DNA from: CALSMU01 sp965230225
Lineage (GTDB): Bacteria; Bacteroidota; Bacteroidia; Flavobacteriales_D; Parvicellaceae
Length of the DNA: 64,000 nt
Direction: 5' to 3'
NCBI GenBank assembly: GCA_965230225.1
Contig: CBDDKM010000002.1
Location: forward strand, 806,001-870,000
Below are positions 43,281 to 53,600 of the stretch, piece after piece. The number at the start of each line of letters is the position of its first letter. Position 1 is the stretch's first letter. The notes beneath the pieces are model-generated. The model made no database searches. It was not told the origin of the DNA and was given only the letters and a program-made list of their open reading frames with translations. Position numbers and translations under genes: made by a program.

Positions 43281-46058
43281 ATGAGATTAACTACACTACT
43301 ATTTTTATGCTCTGTTTCTGTTGCCACCCTGGCACAAGAAAAGAAACAGATCGACCACCACGCTTACGCAGATTGGAAATCTTTATCGGAGGAAACTATT
43401 TCCAGAAAAGGAAATGTAGTAACCTACCACATTGCTCCACTAAAAGGAGATGGAGTACAATACATTGAATATAAAGGGAAGCAACTTACTTTTGATCGTG
43501 GATCGAGAGCAAAAATATCAGCAAGCGAATCGTTTGTTGCCTTTAAAATATCAACTCAACATGATAGTTTAAGAAAACTGGAATTAGACAAAGTTCCCAA
43601 GAAAAAATGGCCAAAGGATTCATTAGCAATCCATTTGTTAGCTTCAGATACTACCATCTACTTTCATAAAGTAAAGTCGTATAAGATTGGAGAAAAAGGA
43701 GGTGAGAAAATAGCCATCCACCGCACAGATAAGTATGAGTTACCTAAGCCAGCAGTAAAGAAGAAAAAATGTAAGTTTTTTGGAAAAAAGAAAAAGGAAG
43801 AAGCTCCAAAAGAGAAATACAATGGAAGTGTTTTAACCTTTTACGATGCATCGGCTGGAACAACCGGAAATATCGAGGGAGTTAAAGAATATACTGTGAA
43901 CAAAGAGGGGAATGCCTGGAGTTGGATAACTTCTAAAACCTATAATGACTCTATCGACTCATGTTTTATTACAGTAAACATGGATTTGGAGAATCCAAAG
44001 ACCATTTGGAAAAATGCTGGAGAGGCTATTAACCTATCATTCGATGAGAAAGGTAATCAATTGGCATTTTTAGCATCTGCAGATACAGGAGATGTGAAAG
44101 TTCATTCACTTTACTTATGGAAAAAGGGTTGGGAGGCTCCTAAAATGATTGTGGATTCTCTATCAAAGGAATTTTCAAACTATTACTCGGTTAGTAAGAA
44201 CAAACAACCATACTTCTCTAAAAGTGGTGGCCGCTTGTTTTTCGGTGTAGGAAAAAAGCCGGTTAAGGAACCAAAAGATACGCTAACCAAAGAAGAGAAA
44301 TACAAGTTGGATTTGTGGAGCTGGACAGATGGTAAACTTCAACCACAGCAGTTAAAAGAAGTAAACAGACAAAAGAAACGTTCTGATTTGTATGTATATC
44401 ATATTGAGGATAGTAAAATAGTTCAATTGAGCGATAGTACGCATCAGGGAGTGTCTATACCATTTCACAATGATGGGGAGTACGGACTAATTATGACTCA
44501 ACACCCATACCTAAAGGAAATGACCTGGGATGGTTGGTTTTACGATTACTATCGAATTAACATTAAAACAGGAGAAAAGGAGAAAGTATTAGAGCATCAT
44601 TCGTGGGATGGGTCACTATCGCCTTCGGGTAAATATTTTACCTGGTACTCCAGAGAAGATTCCACCTGGATGCTTAAAAACCTGGAGAATAATACAACTG
44701 TAAACCTTACAGGAAATAGCGATGGAGTATTCCACCAAAAGTATCACGATGTTCCCGGATTACCTGGTCCAAGTGGAGGAGTAAGATGGTTGTTAGATGA
44801 ACAGAATGCGTTGGTTCAGGGGCAATACGATGCCTGGGTATGTAGCCCTACCGGAGGTAAATCTTACAGGTTAACCAAAGGAAAGGAGAAGAATGTATCT
44901 TATTATTACAGCAAATTGGACTACGAGGAGGTTTACATTGATTTAACCAAAGAGTTATTCTTTAGAACGTTCAACGAGATTACTAAAGAAGAAGGAATTG
45001 CCAAATATGATTTCAATGGAATTTCGGATGTGTTTTCTGAGCCGTATAAAATTACGCTTTTCACTAAGGCAAAAGAAAGCAATAAAGTTATTTTCAGGCA
45101 GTCTAGTTTGCAGCAATACCCAGAGGTTCAATTAACTGATTTAACCTTTAAAAAGCGAAAGGTATTGAGTTCTACTAATCCTCAACAAAAGGATTATAAC
45201 TGGGCCTCTGTAGAGTTAGTTTCGTGGAATACTTATGAAGGAGATTCATTATCCGGATTGCTATACAAACCGGAAGATTTTGATTCAACCAAGAAGTATC
45301 CTCTAATGGTATATTTTTACGAAAGGTATGCGGATAACATTCACTTCCATTACATGCCAAAACCAACTGCTTCGATTATTTACCCTACTGAGTATGCGAG
45401 TAACGGATACGTAATTTTTATTCCGGACATTGCTTATAAAACAGGGCACCCAGCTAAGAGTGCATACAATTGTATCGTTAGCGGTACGGAAAGTATGGTT
45501 AAGCAATTTCCATTTATCGACAGTACCAGAATGGCACTACAGGGGCAAAGTTGGGGTGGATACCAAACAGCTCAGTTAATTACCATGACCAATATTTACC
45601 AATGTGGAATGGCAGGAGCTCCGGTAAGTAACATGTTTAGTGCTTACGGAGGAATTCGTTGGGGGAGTGGAATAAGTAGAGCATTCCAATACGAAAAAGG
45701 GCAAAGTAGAATTGGACAAACTATTTGGGAAGCACCGGAATTGTACGTAGAAAATTCTCCAATTTTTCACCTTCCAAAGGTTCAAACCCCTCTTTTAATT
45801 ATGCATAACGACGGCGATGGAGCAGTACCATGGTATCAGGGAATTGAGCTTTTTGCCGGGTTAAGAAGGTTAAACAAACCGGTTTGGATGCTGAATTATA
45901 ATGGAGATGAGCACAACTTAACTCGTACGGCAAACAAGATTGACTTAAGCATTAGAATGCGCCAATTCTTCGATCATTATTTACTGGATAAAGAGGCTCC
46001 ACAATGGATGGAACAAGGAATTCCAGCCATCAATAAGGGAAAAGATAACGCTTATTAA
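43281..46058 (+). CDS. S9 family prolyl oligopeptidase-like serine peptidase, exported
   Basis: 925 residues; signal peptide (MRLTTLLFLCSVSVATLAQ). An N-terminal beta-propeller spans about 30-640 and the alpha/beta hydrolase domain about 660-910. The catalytic triad is complete: Ser757 in GQSWGG, Asp844 or Asp846 in HNDGDGAVPW and His878 in GDEHNL. It cuts peptides after proline or other residues depending on subfamily (DPP-IV-like enzymes are common in Bacteroidota). A lysine-rich stretch at about 158-180 is unusual. It sits alone between HemW/cyclase and the T9SS cluster. Confidence 0.92.
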   Translation: MRLTTLLFLCSVSVATLAQEKKQIDHHAYADWKSLSEETISRKGNVVTYHIAPLKGDGVQYIEYKGKQLTFDRGSRAKISASESFVAFKISTQHDSLRKLELDKVPKKKWPKDSLAIHLLASDTTIYFHKVKSYKIGEKGGEKIAIHRTDKYELPKPAVKKKKCKFFGKKKKEEAPKEKYNGSVLTFYDASAGTTGNIEGVKEYTVNKEGNAWSWITSKTYNDSIDSCFITVNMDLENPKTIWKNAGEAINLSFDEKGNQLAFLASADTGDVKVHSLYLWKKGWEAPKMIVDSLSKEFSNYYSVSKNKQPYFSKSGGRLFFGVGKKPVKEPKDTLTKEEKYKLDLWSWTDGKLQPQQLKEVNRQKKRSDLYVYHIEDSKIVQLSDSTHQGVSIPFHNDGEYGLIMTQHPYLKEMTWDGWFYDYYRINIKTGEKEKVLEHHSWDGSLSPSGKYFTWYSREDSTWMLKNLENNTTVNLTGNSDGVFHQKYHDVPGLPGPSGGVRWLLDEQNALVQGQYDAWVCSPTGGKSYRLTKGKEKNVSYYYSKLDYEEVYIDLTKELFFRTFNEITKEEGIAKYDFNGISDVFSEPYKITLFTKAKESNKVIFRQSSLQQYPEVQLTDLTFKKRKVLSSTNPQQKDYNWASVELVSWNTYEGDSLSGLLYKPEDFDSTKKYPLMVYFYERYADNIHFHYMPKPTASIIYPTEYASNGYVIFIPDIAYKTGHPAKSAYNCIVSGTESMVKQFPFIDSTRMALQGQSWGGYQTAQLITMTNIYQCGMAGAPVSNMFSAYGGIRWGSGISRAFQYEKGQSRIGQTIWEAPELYVENSPIFHLPKVQTPLLIMHNDGDGAVPWYQGIELFAGLRRLNKPVWMLNYNGDEHNLTRTANKIDLSIRMRQFFDHYLLDKEAPQWMEQGIPAINKGKDNAY

Positions 46059-46098
46059 TCCTTTGTTTTAACCCTCAAAAAAGAACATAGATTGCATT

Positions 46099-46150
46099 AA
46101 TCAAAATATTGATTCACGGACGGATCAACTTGTTATGTTTGCAACATAAC
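46099..46150 (+). promoter_or_regulatory. Promoter with inverted repeats over both elements
   Basis: The -33 TTG (46109-46111) and -7 TATGTTTG (46134-46141) are 22 nt apart. A perfect 8-bp inverted repeat, GTTATGTT / AACATAAC (46132-46139 and 46143-46150), covers the -7 box. A 6-bp one, AATCAA / TTGATT (46099-46104, 46109-46114), covers the -33. Predicted leader about 37 nt to the ATG at 46185. Confidence 0.55.
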
Positions 46151-46184
46151 TGAAATAGATATCGTCTATTAGCAAAACTTCGCC

Positions 46185-47111
46185 ATGAAAAAATTACTTG
46201 TTTCATTGACCACCTTATTTTGCACCACTTTTACTTTAGCTCAGGTAGGCCCTATAACAGAGATTTGCCTGGTAACGGTAGATAGTACCTCTACCCATAA
46301 CATTGTTGTGTGGGAGAGAGCAGCTCAAAACAGTGTAAACCCAATTGATAGCATTAAAATTTATCGTACCGGAGTATTAACTCAGGATACTTTAGTAGGT
46401 GTTGTGGCATGGGATTCATTAAGCCAATTTCACGATTACAGTGCCGATCCAATGTTGAAGTTTCATCGTTACAGAATTTCCGGTGTAGATGATCAGGGAG
46501 TGGAAGGACCAATGAGTTTACCACACCAAACGATACATTTTACCATTCTTGAGCAAGGAGATAGTATCCGCCTAAATTGGACTCCGTATATTGGGCATGC
46601 CCTTAACTTTTACGATTGCTGGATCGATTCTGCTGGAAGTGGACCTGGGTTTGAATGGGTTAATTCCACAAGCAATAATATTGATACCTCCTGGTGGGAT
46701 CACGATACACCACAAGACTGGACAGATCTGTGTTATCTGGTTACCACTAACTGGAATCATCAGTGTACATCCACCAAAGCACAAGACCACAACTCTACCA
46801 GGTCCAATAGAGCTACTGCTGCCAGTGGAGGTCCATCCGGATTGGGTGAACAAAAAATCATTCACGATTTAAGTCTTTTCCCAAATCCTGCTGAAGAGTC
46901 GTTAAATATAACATTCAGTTCAAAAAATTGGACACCAATTGAAGTCTCTCTGGTAGACATTACAGGAAAAACGGTTATTCAACAAGATAAGATTAAGGTC
47001 TTTGGACAGTATAACGGAAACCTCAGTTTGGAGGGGTTAGATACGGGGATGTATTTTGTCGTAATCAAAACCAGCAATCAGGTGGTATCCCGACCGGTTA
47101 TGAAAAACTAA
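46185..47111 (+). CDS. T9SS protein consisting of the KAQDHNSTRSNR module and sorting domain
   Basis: 308 residues; signal peptide 1-20 (MKKLLVSLTTLFCTTFTLAQ). Residues 26-209 are two FnIII-like beta sandwiches. The first begins EICLVTVDSTSTHNIVVWE and ends RYRISGVDDQG, then comes HQTIHFTILEQGDSIRLNW. The invariant KAQDHNSTRSNR is at 198-209. A T9SS type A sorting domain follows (225-308: SLFPNPAEESLNITF, LVDITGKTVI). It has nothing else, so this is the minimal form of a module that also ends the genes at 50610 and 53768. Own promoter upstream and a strong terminator downstream. Confidence 0.85.
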   Translation: MKKLLVSLTTLFCTTFTLAQVGPITEICLVTVDSTSTHNIVVWERAAQNSVNPIDSIKIYRTGVLTQDTLVGVVAWDSLSQFHDYSADPMLKFHRYRISGVDDQGVEGPMSLPHQTIHFTILEQGDSIRLNWTPYIGHALNFYDCWIDSAGSGPGFEWVNSTSNNIDTSWWDHDTPQDWTDLCYLVTTNWNHQCTSTKAQDHNSTRSNRATAASGGPSGLGEQKIIHDLSLFPNPAEESLNITFSSKNWTPIEVSLVDITGKTVIQQDKIKVFGQYNGNLSLEGLDTGMYFVVIKTSNQVVSRPVMKN

Positions 47112-47136
47112 GTAAGATATAACTTTCTTATTACAG

Positions 47137-47168
47137 ATGCTTTCGGGATACCGAAGGCATTTTTTTTA
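47137..47168 (+). terminator. Rho-independent terminator
   Basis: A 10-bp stem with one G-T pair, ATGCTTTCGG / CCGAAGGCAT (47137-47146, 47151-47160), GATA loop and T7. The tail runs into the -7 box of the next gene. Confidence 0.88.
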
Positions 47169-47174
47169 TTTTTG
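47167..47174 (+). promoter_or_regulatory. -7 box of the SpoIIE-phosphatase gene
   Basis: TATTTTTG at 47167-47174 overlaps the terminator tail by two bases and ends 6 nt before the GTG at 47181. This favours the GTG start and a leaderless mRNA. Confidence 0.45.
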
Positions 47175-47180
47175 TTTCTT

Positions 47181-50100
47181 GTGCAATTCTTAAAGTCCAT
47201 ATTTCTTGGGTGCCTGATGCTGATTGGGATGTTTGCTTCTGCTCAGCAGACTAGTGAGCGTTCGGCAGGGGCAGTAGCCTTGCAGAATTACTATCCTCAG
47301 GATTATGGTGCTAACCCTCAAATCTTCTTTATCCTTCAGGATAACAGGGGCTTGATGTACATTGTTAATCAAAAAGGGGTGTTGGAATACGACGGGGTTT
47401 CCTGGCGTACCATTCCCATTAGCGATGGGGAAGTAGAATTAAGACCATTGTGCCTGGAAAAAGATGAGAAGGGTATTATCCATGTTGGAGCAAATGGAGA
47501 GTATGGAGTAATCTTACCCAATACCAAAGGGCAACTGGAATATCAGTCGTTGGTGCAATCTACCGGAATTGATAGTATTGGAAGGGTAGCGGAAATCCTG
47601 ATTAAAAATGAAGTTAAATACCTTCGAACCACTCGGGAATTGTTGGTGATTAGAGGAGAAGAAGTTACTCGAATTGGGGTAGAAAATGACTTGCAAAGAA
47701 TTTTTTGGGTAGATGGAAAGCTATATGTATCTGAAAAAGATGCTGGGTTATTTACTCTTAATGGAGACCAATTAGTACCGGTAGAAAATGGTTATCAATT
47801 TGCTAATAAGGAAATAGAATTAATCTCTGAATTTGATGGTAGAAAATTGGCCGTAACTGTTCAAAATGGAATTTTTGAATTGAAGTCCAATGGAGATATT
47901 GTAAGAGTTTTTGAATACACGGATGAAACACTGGTTTCTTGTTTGGTGCTTAATGATGAGTACCTTTCTCTGGGAACTTACTCAAAGGGAATCATTGTTT
48001 TGGATAAGGAGTTCAACATTGTAAATAGAGTTGGATTAAGTAAAGGAATTACCGATGCCTCCATTAAATTTCAGTATCAGGATTATGAAGGAAACCTATG
48101 GCTGGGAACCAACAATGGTCTTAGTAAAGTAGAGATTAATGCTCCAATATTAAGCTACGCTAAAAATGCTGGTTTAAAAAGTGGAATTGAGGATCTTGTA
48201 AGATTTAACGGGAGCATTTTTCTGGCAGCTCAGGATGGAGTTTATCAAATGGGAAAAGATGGTTTTTTAAAAGCCATTGATGGAATTGAAAGGGATTGCT
48301 ATGGGATGCGAGAGTTTCAATTGAACCCTGATACCCTCTTGTTTATTGCAGAATTGAACTCTGTATTAGGTTTGGATAAGAACTTTAATGTAAAAGAAAT
48401 TCAAGGAGGTGGGCCTTATGATTTTAAATCCCTACCAGGAAACAAGAACGAAATTGTAGTACTCCACTATGATGGTATTGCCAAGCTAAATTACAACAAT
48501 GGAGAATTTACGACGACTAACTATATCCGTAACTTCTGCGATGCAGAACCTTTCAATTTTTTAATTCAGGAAGATGGAACCATTTGGATTGGAACCATTG
48601 CTGATTTGGATGGAGGAGTTTATAAAACTCATCTGGATGTATTTAAGGATTCTACCGTGGGGTTTGATCGTTTTTATCAGGAAGAAGGAATTCCTGCCGG
48701 AGCCACTTACATGGTAGAATTGAATGATCACATCTACTGTGCAACAGATAATGGATTGTTTAAATATGAAGATGGAAAATTTACCATTTCCGATGAGTTT
48801 GGAATAGCATTTTCCGAGACCCAACAAGGAATTCATCGAATTAACATCGACCACGATGGTAAAATATGGATGGTATTGTTCGATAATGACAATAACTACG
48901 AAATTGGGTATTCCCGTTTGGTTGATGGCCAATACCAGTGGGTAAATCAACAGTTTATACCTTATTCTAAGGAGATTGTACACGTAATGTATCACGAGAA
49001 AAATGGTATTACCTGGTTAGGTGGTCCTTCTGGCTTGTTGAGGTATGATAACAATCAGGTGAACAACTATAACATGAAGTATCAAACTTTGGTAAGAAGC
49101 GTGTTGTTTGGAGATTCGACCATCTTTGCCGGATCATTTGGAGATGAGAATGGTGTACAGCTTCACCAACCAGAAAATCTGGTTTATGAGTTGGACTATT
49201 CTTCTAATAAGCCCATAGAATTTCAGTTTGCATCAACTTCTTATTTTGATGAGTCACTTACTCAATACAGTTTCATTTTGGAAGGGCACGATGATGATTG
49301 GTCTGAATGGTCCAACAGAACCATTAAACAGTACTACTTATCGGAAGGGAAATACACTTTTAAAGTAAAAGCCAGAAACATTTACGGAAATGAGTCCGAA
49401 GAAGCCACTTTCAGCATTATTGTACTTCCGCCATGGTACAGAACCACATGGGCCTATGTATTGTACATCATCGGGTTTATCATAGTTGTTTATTCTGCAA
49501 TTCGTTTGAGTATTCAGCGAGTTAAGAAGCAAAATATACGCCTGGAGGGAATCGTAGAAGAAAGAACAAAAGAGGTTGTAGCTCAAAAGGCAGAAGCTGA
49601 AAAACAAAGAGATATTGCCGAACACCAGAAGGAGTTGATTGAGGAAAAGAACAAAGAAATTCTGGATTCTATATCCTATGCTAAGCGTTTGCAAGAAGCC
49701 ATCTTACCACCTGAAAAGTTTGTGAAGCAAAACCTACCAAACAGTTTTGTTTACTACAAGCCTAAAGACATTGTAGCAGGAGACTTTTACTGGATGGAAA
49801 AAGTGGGAGAGGAAGAAGTGTTCTTTGCCGCTGCTGATTGTACAGGGCATGGTGTGCCAGGAGCCATGGTAAGTGTGGTTTGTTCTAATGCCATGGACCG
49901 AAGTGTAAAAGAGTTTAAGATTACCAATACCGGAAATGTATTGGATAAGGTAACTGATCTGGTTATTGAAACCTTCGAAAAGAGTGAGGATGAGGTGAAA
50001 GACGGGATGGATATTGCACTTTGTAAAATGAAATATTCTGCCGATAAAGAATCGGCCACCATCGAATTTGCTGGAGCCAACAACCCATTCTGGGTGGTAA

Positions 50101-50462
50101 CCAGACGCAGTTGCATTAACGAAGGTGAAGAAGCTAATATGGAAATTGGAGGAACATTCCTGCATGAAATCAAACCAACTAAACAACCCGTTGGTCAGTA
50201 CGATAAACGAGTTCCTTTCCAAAGTCATACCATTACTCTGCAAAAAGGAGAGGTATTCTACTTATTTACCGATGGTTATGCTGACCAGTTTGGTGGTCCT
50301 AGAGGTAAAAAGTACAAGTACAAACCATTCAAGCGATTCTTAATTTCGATGTTTGATCAGAGTATGAATGATCAGGCAAATCTACTGAACAAAGAGTTCA
50401 ATGCCTGGAAAGGAGATTTTGAACAAGTGGATGATGTTTGTGTGATCGGTGTAAGGGTGTAA
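47181..50462 (+). CDS. Propeller/Y_Y_Y sensor with SpoIIE-type protein phosphatase
   Basis: 1093 residues from the GTG at 47181, giving signal peptide MQFLKSIFLGCLMLIGMFASAQ; a TTG at 47172 is the alternative. A two-component-regulator type beta-propeller spans about 30-650 (repeats such as YEGNLWLGTNNGLSKVE, EDGTIWIGTIADLDGGVY). A Y_Y_Y-like sandwich lies at about 655-745 (YSFILEGHDDDWSEW, EGKYTFKVKARN). One transmembrane helix is at about 757-777, a coiled coil at 785-830, and a SpoIIE/PP2C phosphatase domain at 850-1093 with DCTGHGVPGAM at 886-896. Periplasmic sensing drives dephosphorylation of a serine-phosphorylated partner such as an anti-sigma antagonist; the partner is not in the window. 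Confidence 0.9.
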   Translation: MQFLKSIFLGCLMLIGMFASAQQTSERSAGAVALQNYYPQDYGANPQIFFILQDNRGLMYIVNQKGVLEYDGVSWRTIPISDGEVELRPLCLEKDEKGIIHVGANGEYGVILPNTKGQLEYQSLVQSTGIDSIGRVAEILIKNEVKYLRTTRELLVIRGEEVTRIGVENDLQRIFWVDGKLYVSEKDAGLFTLNGDQLVPVENGYQFANKEIELISEFDGRKLAVTVQNGIFELKSNGDIVRVFEYTDETLVSCLVLNDEYLSLGTYSKGIIVLDKEFNIVNRVGLSKGITDASIKFQYQDYEGNLWLGTNNGLSKVEINAPILSYAKNAGLKSGIEDLVRFNGSIFLAAQDGVYQMGKDGFLKAIDGIERDCYGMREFQLNPDTLLFIAELNSVLGLDKNFNVKEIQGGGPYDFKSLPGNKNEIVVLHYDGIAKLNYNNGEFTTTNYIRNFCDAEPFNFLIQEDGTIWIGTIADLDGGVYKTHLDVFKDSTVGFDRFYQEEGIPAGATYMVELNDHIYCATDNGLFKYEDGKFTISDEFGIAFSETQQGIHRINIDHDGKIWMVLFDNDNNYEIGYSRLVDGQYQWVNQQFIPYSKEIVHVMYHEKNGITWLGGPSGLLRYDNNQVNNYNMKYQTLVRSVLFGDSTIFAGSFGDENGVQLHQPENLVYELDYSSNKPIEFQFASTSYFDESLTQYSFILEGHDDDWSEWSNRTIKQYYLSEGKYTFKVKARNIYGNESEEATFSIIVLPPWYRTTWAYVLYIIGFIIVVYSAIRLSIQRVKKQNIRLEGIVEERTKEVVAQKAEAEKQRDIAEHQKELIEEKNKEILDSISYAKRLQEAILPPEKFVKQNLPNSFVYYKPKDIVAGDFYWMEKVGEEEVFFAAADCTGHGVPGAMVSVVCSNAMDRSVKEFKITNTGNVLDKVTDLVIETFEKSEDEVKDGMDIALCKMKYSADKESATIEFAGANNPFWVVTRRSCINEGEEANMEIGGTFLHEIKPTKQPVGQYDKRVPFQSHTITLQKGEVFYLFTDGYADQFGGPRGKKYKYKPFKRFLISMFDQSMNDQANLLNKEFNAWKGDFEQVDDVCVIGVRV

Positions 50463-50575
50463 CACTTTGATCATTAATTATTGAGCATACGTCCTTTCTG
50501 GGTGTTTAAGGCACAGTAACTTCGGGAAATAGTCTTCATATTTGGTGTTGAATAGTACTTTAAAAACGAATGTGC

Positions 50576-50583
50576 TATTTTTG
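50576..50583 (+). promoter_or_regulatory. -7 box upstream of the propeller/SprB T9SS gene
   Basis: TATTTTTG at 50576-50583, 26 nt before the ATG at 50610. TTG at 50548-50550 is a possible -33 but 25 nt away. Confidence 0.4.
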
Positions 50584-50609
50584 TTCAACCAACGAACTGA
50601 CCTTAACCA

Positions 50610-53600
50610 ATGAAACACTTAGCATTTTTTGCCATTTTGGTGGCAGGAACTATCAATTCCACAGCACAAACTACCTTTCAAAACACGTTTGGATCGTCTA
50701 ATGGATCTCAGTTTAATGATGTTGTTATCAATTCTGATGGCACTTATGTTGGTGTAATGGCTACCAACGATTACGACATGATGATGATGACGGAAGCTAC
50801 CGCTTTAGTAAAGATGGATGCCAATGGCGATACATTGTGGACCTCTGCATTTGATGATGGTGGAATGCTTTCTATGGTGCCTAATTCAATAGATACCACA
50901 TCAGATGGGGGATATATTGTTGCAGGAGATCATGGAGGTGCTTCACTTACCAAGTTAGATGCAACCGGAACGGTAGAATGGAGCAAGCAATATGCAATGG
51001 GAACAGGGGCGACCACAGGTAAATCAGCTCATCAAACTCCTGATGGTGGATATTTGCTTGCAGGAGGAGCTTTTGTATCCGGAAGTGATTATGAGTTTTA
51101 TTTAGTAAAGACCGATGCTAATGGAGATACCCTTTGGACAAATCATTACGGAACAAGCGAAAGGGAATATTTAGAGAACATGATTTTAACTTCTGATGGA
51201 GGTTGTATGTTGGTTGGGTATAGGTCCTTAACTTCTAGCACAAACGAATACTCTGCCTTATCCATGAAGATAGATGGAACAGGTAATTTGGAATACTCTA
51301 AAACTTATCATTCCAATTGGTCCGACTTCCATCATATCTGGGATAACTTAATTGAAACTTCAGATGGAGGATTTGTTTTTGTTGGACGTGGGTTTAACCC
51401 GGTGGATAATTTTACTTTTCCTTTTGCAATGAAAACTGATGCATTAGGAAATGCCATTTGGAAAGGAGATTACCGTGATGTTTTTGCCGATTTTATTACG
51501 GTTGTATTCAATGGGGTTGATGAAACTCCTTCAGGAGATCTTATAGCCGTGGGTAGATCTAGTTGGTTGGCAGGAAGTGTATCCATAACCAAAATGAATG
51601 GTTCTACAGGAGTTGCTGAATGGAGAGAAGAATATACTAGCCCCGGAAATGATGAAGCACATGCTGTAAAGGTGGCAGCAGATGGAAGTATAATTGTAGT
51701 TGGAAGTGGAGGATTTAACAATCCGTATAATGGTGCTTATGCTATAAAAACGGATAGTAATGGTATTGCAGAAGATTGTTTTAGAAATAGCCGTTCTGTA
51801 GGATTTCCTAGTTCAGGATCAAATAGTAACCTAGCTGTTTCAGCTACTAATTTTGGAGGAACGATTAACTCGATATCCTATTTCGAACACAGAGGGATTG
51901 AATTGCATAGATTATTACTAACACTGGATATTGATGGATCGGACCCATTGTGTCATGGCGATTGTAATGGTTCGGCTACAGTATCGGTATCCGATGGCCA
52001 GGGACCATACAGTTACCTTTGGTCCACAGGAGGTAATTTAGACACTGAAATAGGTTTATGTCCTTCTACATTTTACGTTACAGTAACTGATGATGTAGGG
52101 TGTTCCAGATTGGACTCTGTATCATTGTCGGAGCCATCTCAATTGCAATTGTCATCAAATGTAAACCATGTGAGTTGTTTTGGGGCTTATGATGGAGCCA
52201 TCGATATTTCTGTATCGGGAGGAACACCAGGTTATAGCTATTTATGGCCTACACAGGATACTACAGAAGATATTTCTGGACTTTCAGGAGGGTTTTATCA
52301 GGTGAGCGTTACTGATACCAATGGCTGTGAAGCAAACACAGGAGTTATTGTACAAGAACCACAACAATTAGTAACGGTAATTAGTGGAACGGTAAACGCT
52401 AGTTGTAATGGGGTCTGCGATGGAGAACTAAACAGTATAACACTTGGAGGAACATCACCATATACTTTCCAGTGGAACGATCCGCTAGCTCAAACAACTT
52501 TTGATGCTACAGGTTTATGTGTAGGACAATATTTACTTACAGTTACAGATGATAATGGATGTGTGGCATTGGCCAATGGAACGATAACAGAACCAGCTCC
52601 GTTAACGTTAAGTGTTAGCACAGAAGCATCAGAGTGTTTTGCTTCAAATGGATCGGCAGATGCAATGGTATCTGGAGGGACATCACCTTACCAGTATAGT
52701 TGGAATGGAGCTGCTGCAAGTGCGGTAGATTCAGTAGAAAATCAAGCGGTTGGATCTTATGTTCTTGACGTAACTGATGATAATGGATGCACCATTCAAG
52801 AAACTTACGATATCAACTCATTTACCACTCCGGTAGAAATCTGTGTGGTATCTGTAGATACAAGTATGAACAAAAACCTTATTGTTTGGGAGAAGCCGCA
52901 AGTAACCAATATTCAAGGGTTTTACATTTATAGAAACATTGCCGGAGCGTATTCTCAAGTAGGGTACCAACCTTACGATTCTATCAGTCAATACGTGGAT
53001 ACCGACTTTGGAGTGGACCCACAAATTACTTCTTATCGATACAAAATTTCGGTATTAGATAGTTGCGGAAACGAAAGTGCGTTGAGCGATTTTCACGAAA
53101 CCATTCACCTAACTTCTAGCTTAGGAGTAAGTAACGAAGTAAACCTAATTTGGGACGATTACGAAGGGGTGGCTTTTAACGAATACGAAATTTACCGAGA
53201 TACTACGAACATTGGAAACTGGGAGTTGATAGGAACCGTGTTGAGTACCAACTTTACATTCGTGGACAATACAGTTCCACTAAATGCAACAACTTTAAGG
53301 TATTCTGTGGAGGTAGTACTACCATCCACTTGTTCTGCAGAGAAAGCTCAGGACCATAATTCAACCCGTTCTAATAGAACATTAATGGCCGGGCCGGGTG
53401 CTGTAACTTCTGTAGAAACCAACATTTTGGAAAAGGCCAAGGTGGTTCCAAATCCTGGTAATGGATTATTTACTATTTGGATTGGTGCTCAGGAATGGAG
53501 TTATGAGTTGTTTGATCTTTCCGGTAAGAGAATTTTAGGAGAAGAGAATAACACTTCTATGAAACAACCGATTGATATCAGACACCTGGAGAGCGGAGTA

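Noticed and set aside
49734..50243. A 169-codon open frame on the minus strand inside the SpoIIE phosphatase gene
   Set aside because: It lies antisense to a domain with clear catalytic motifs, has no recognisable protein features and no promoter.
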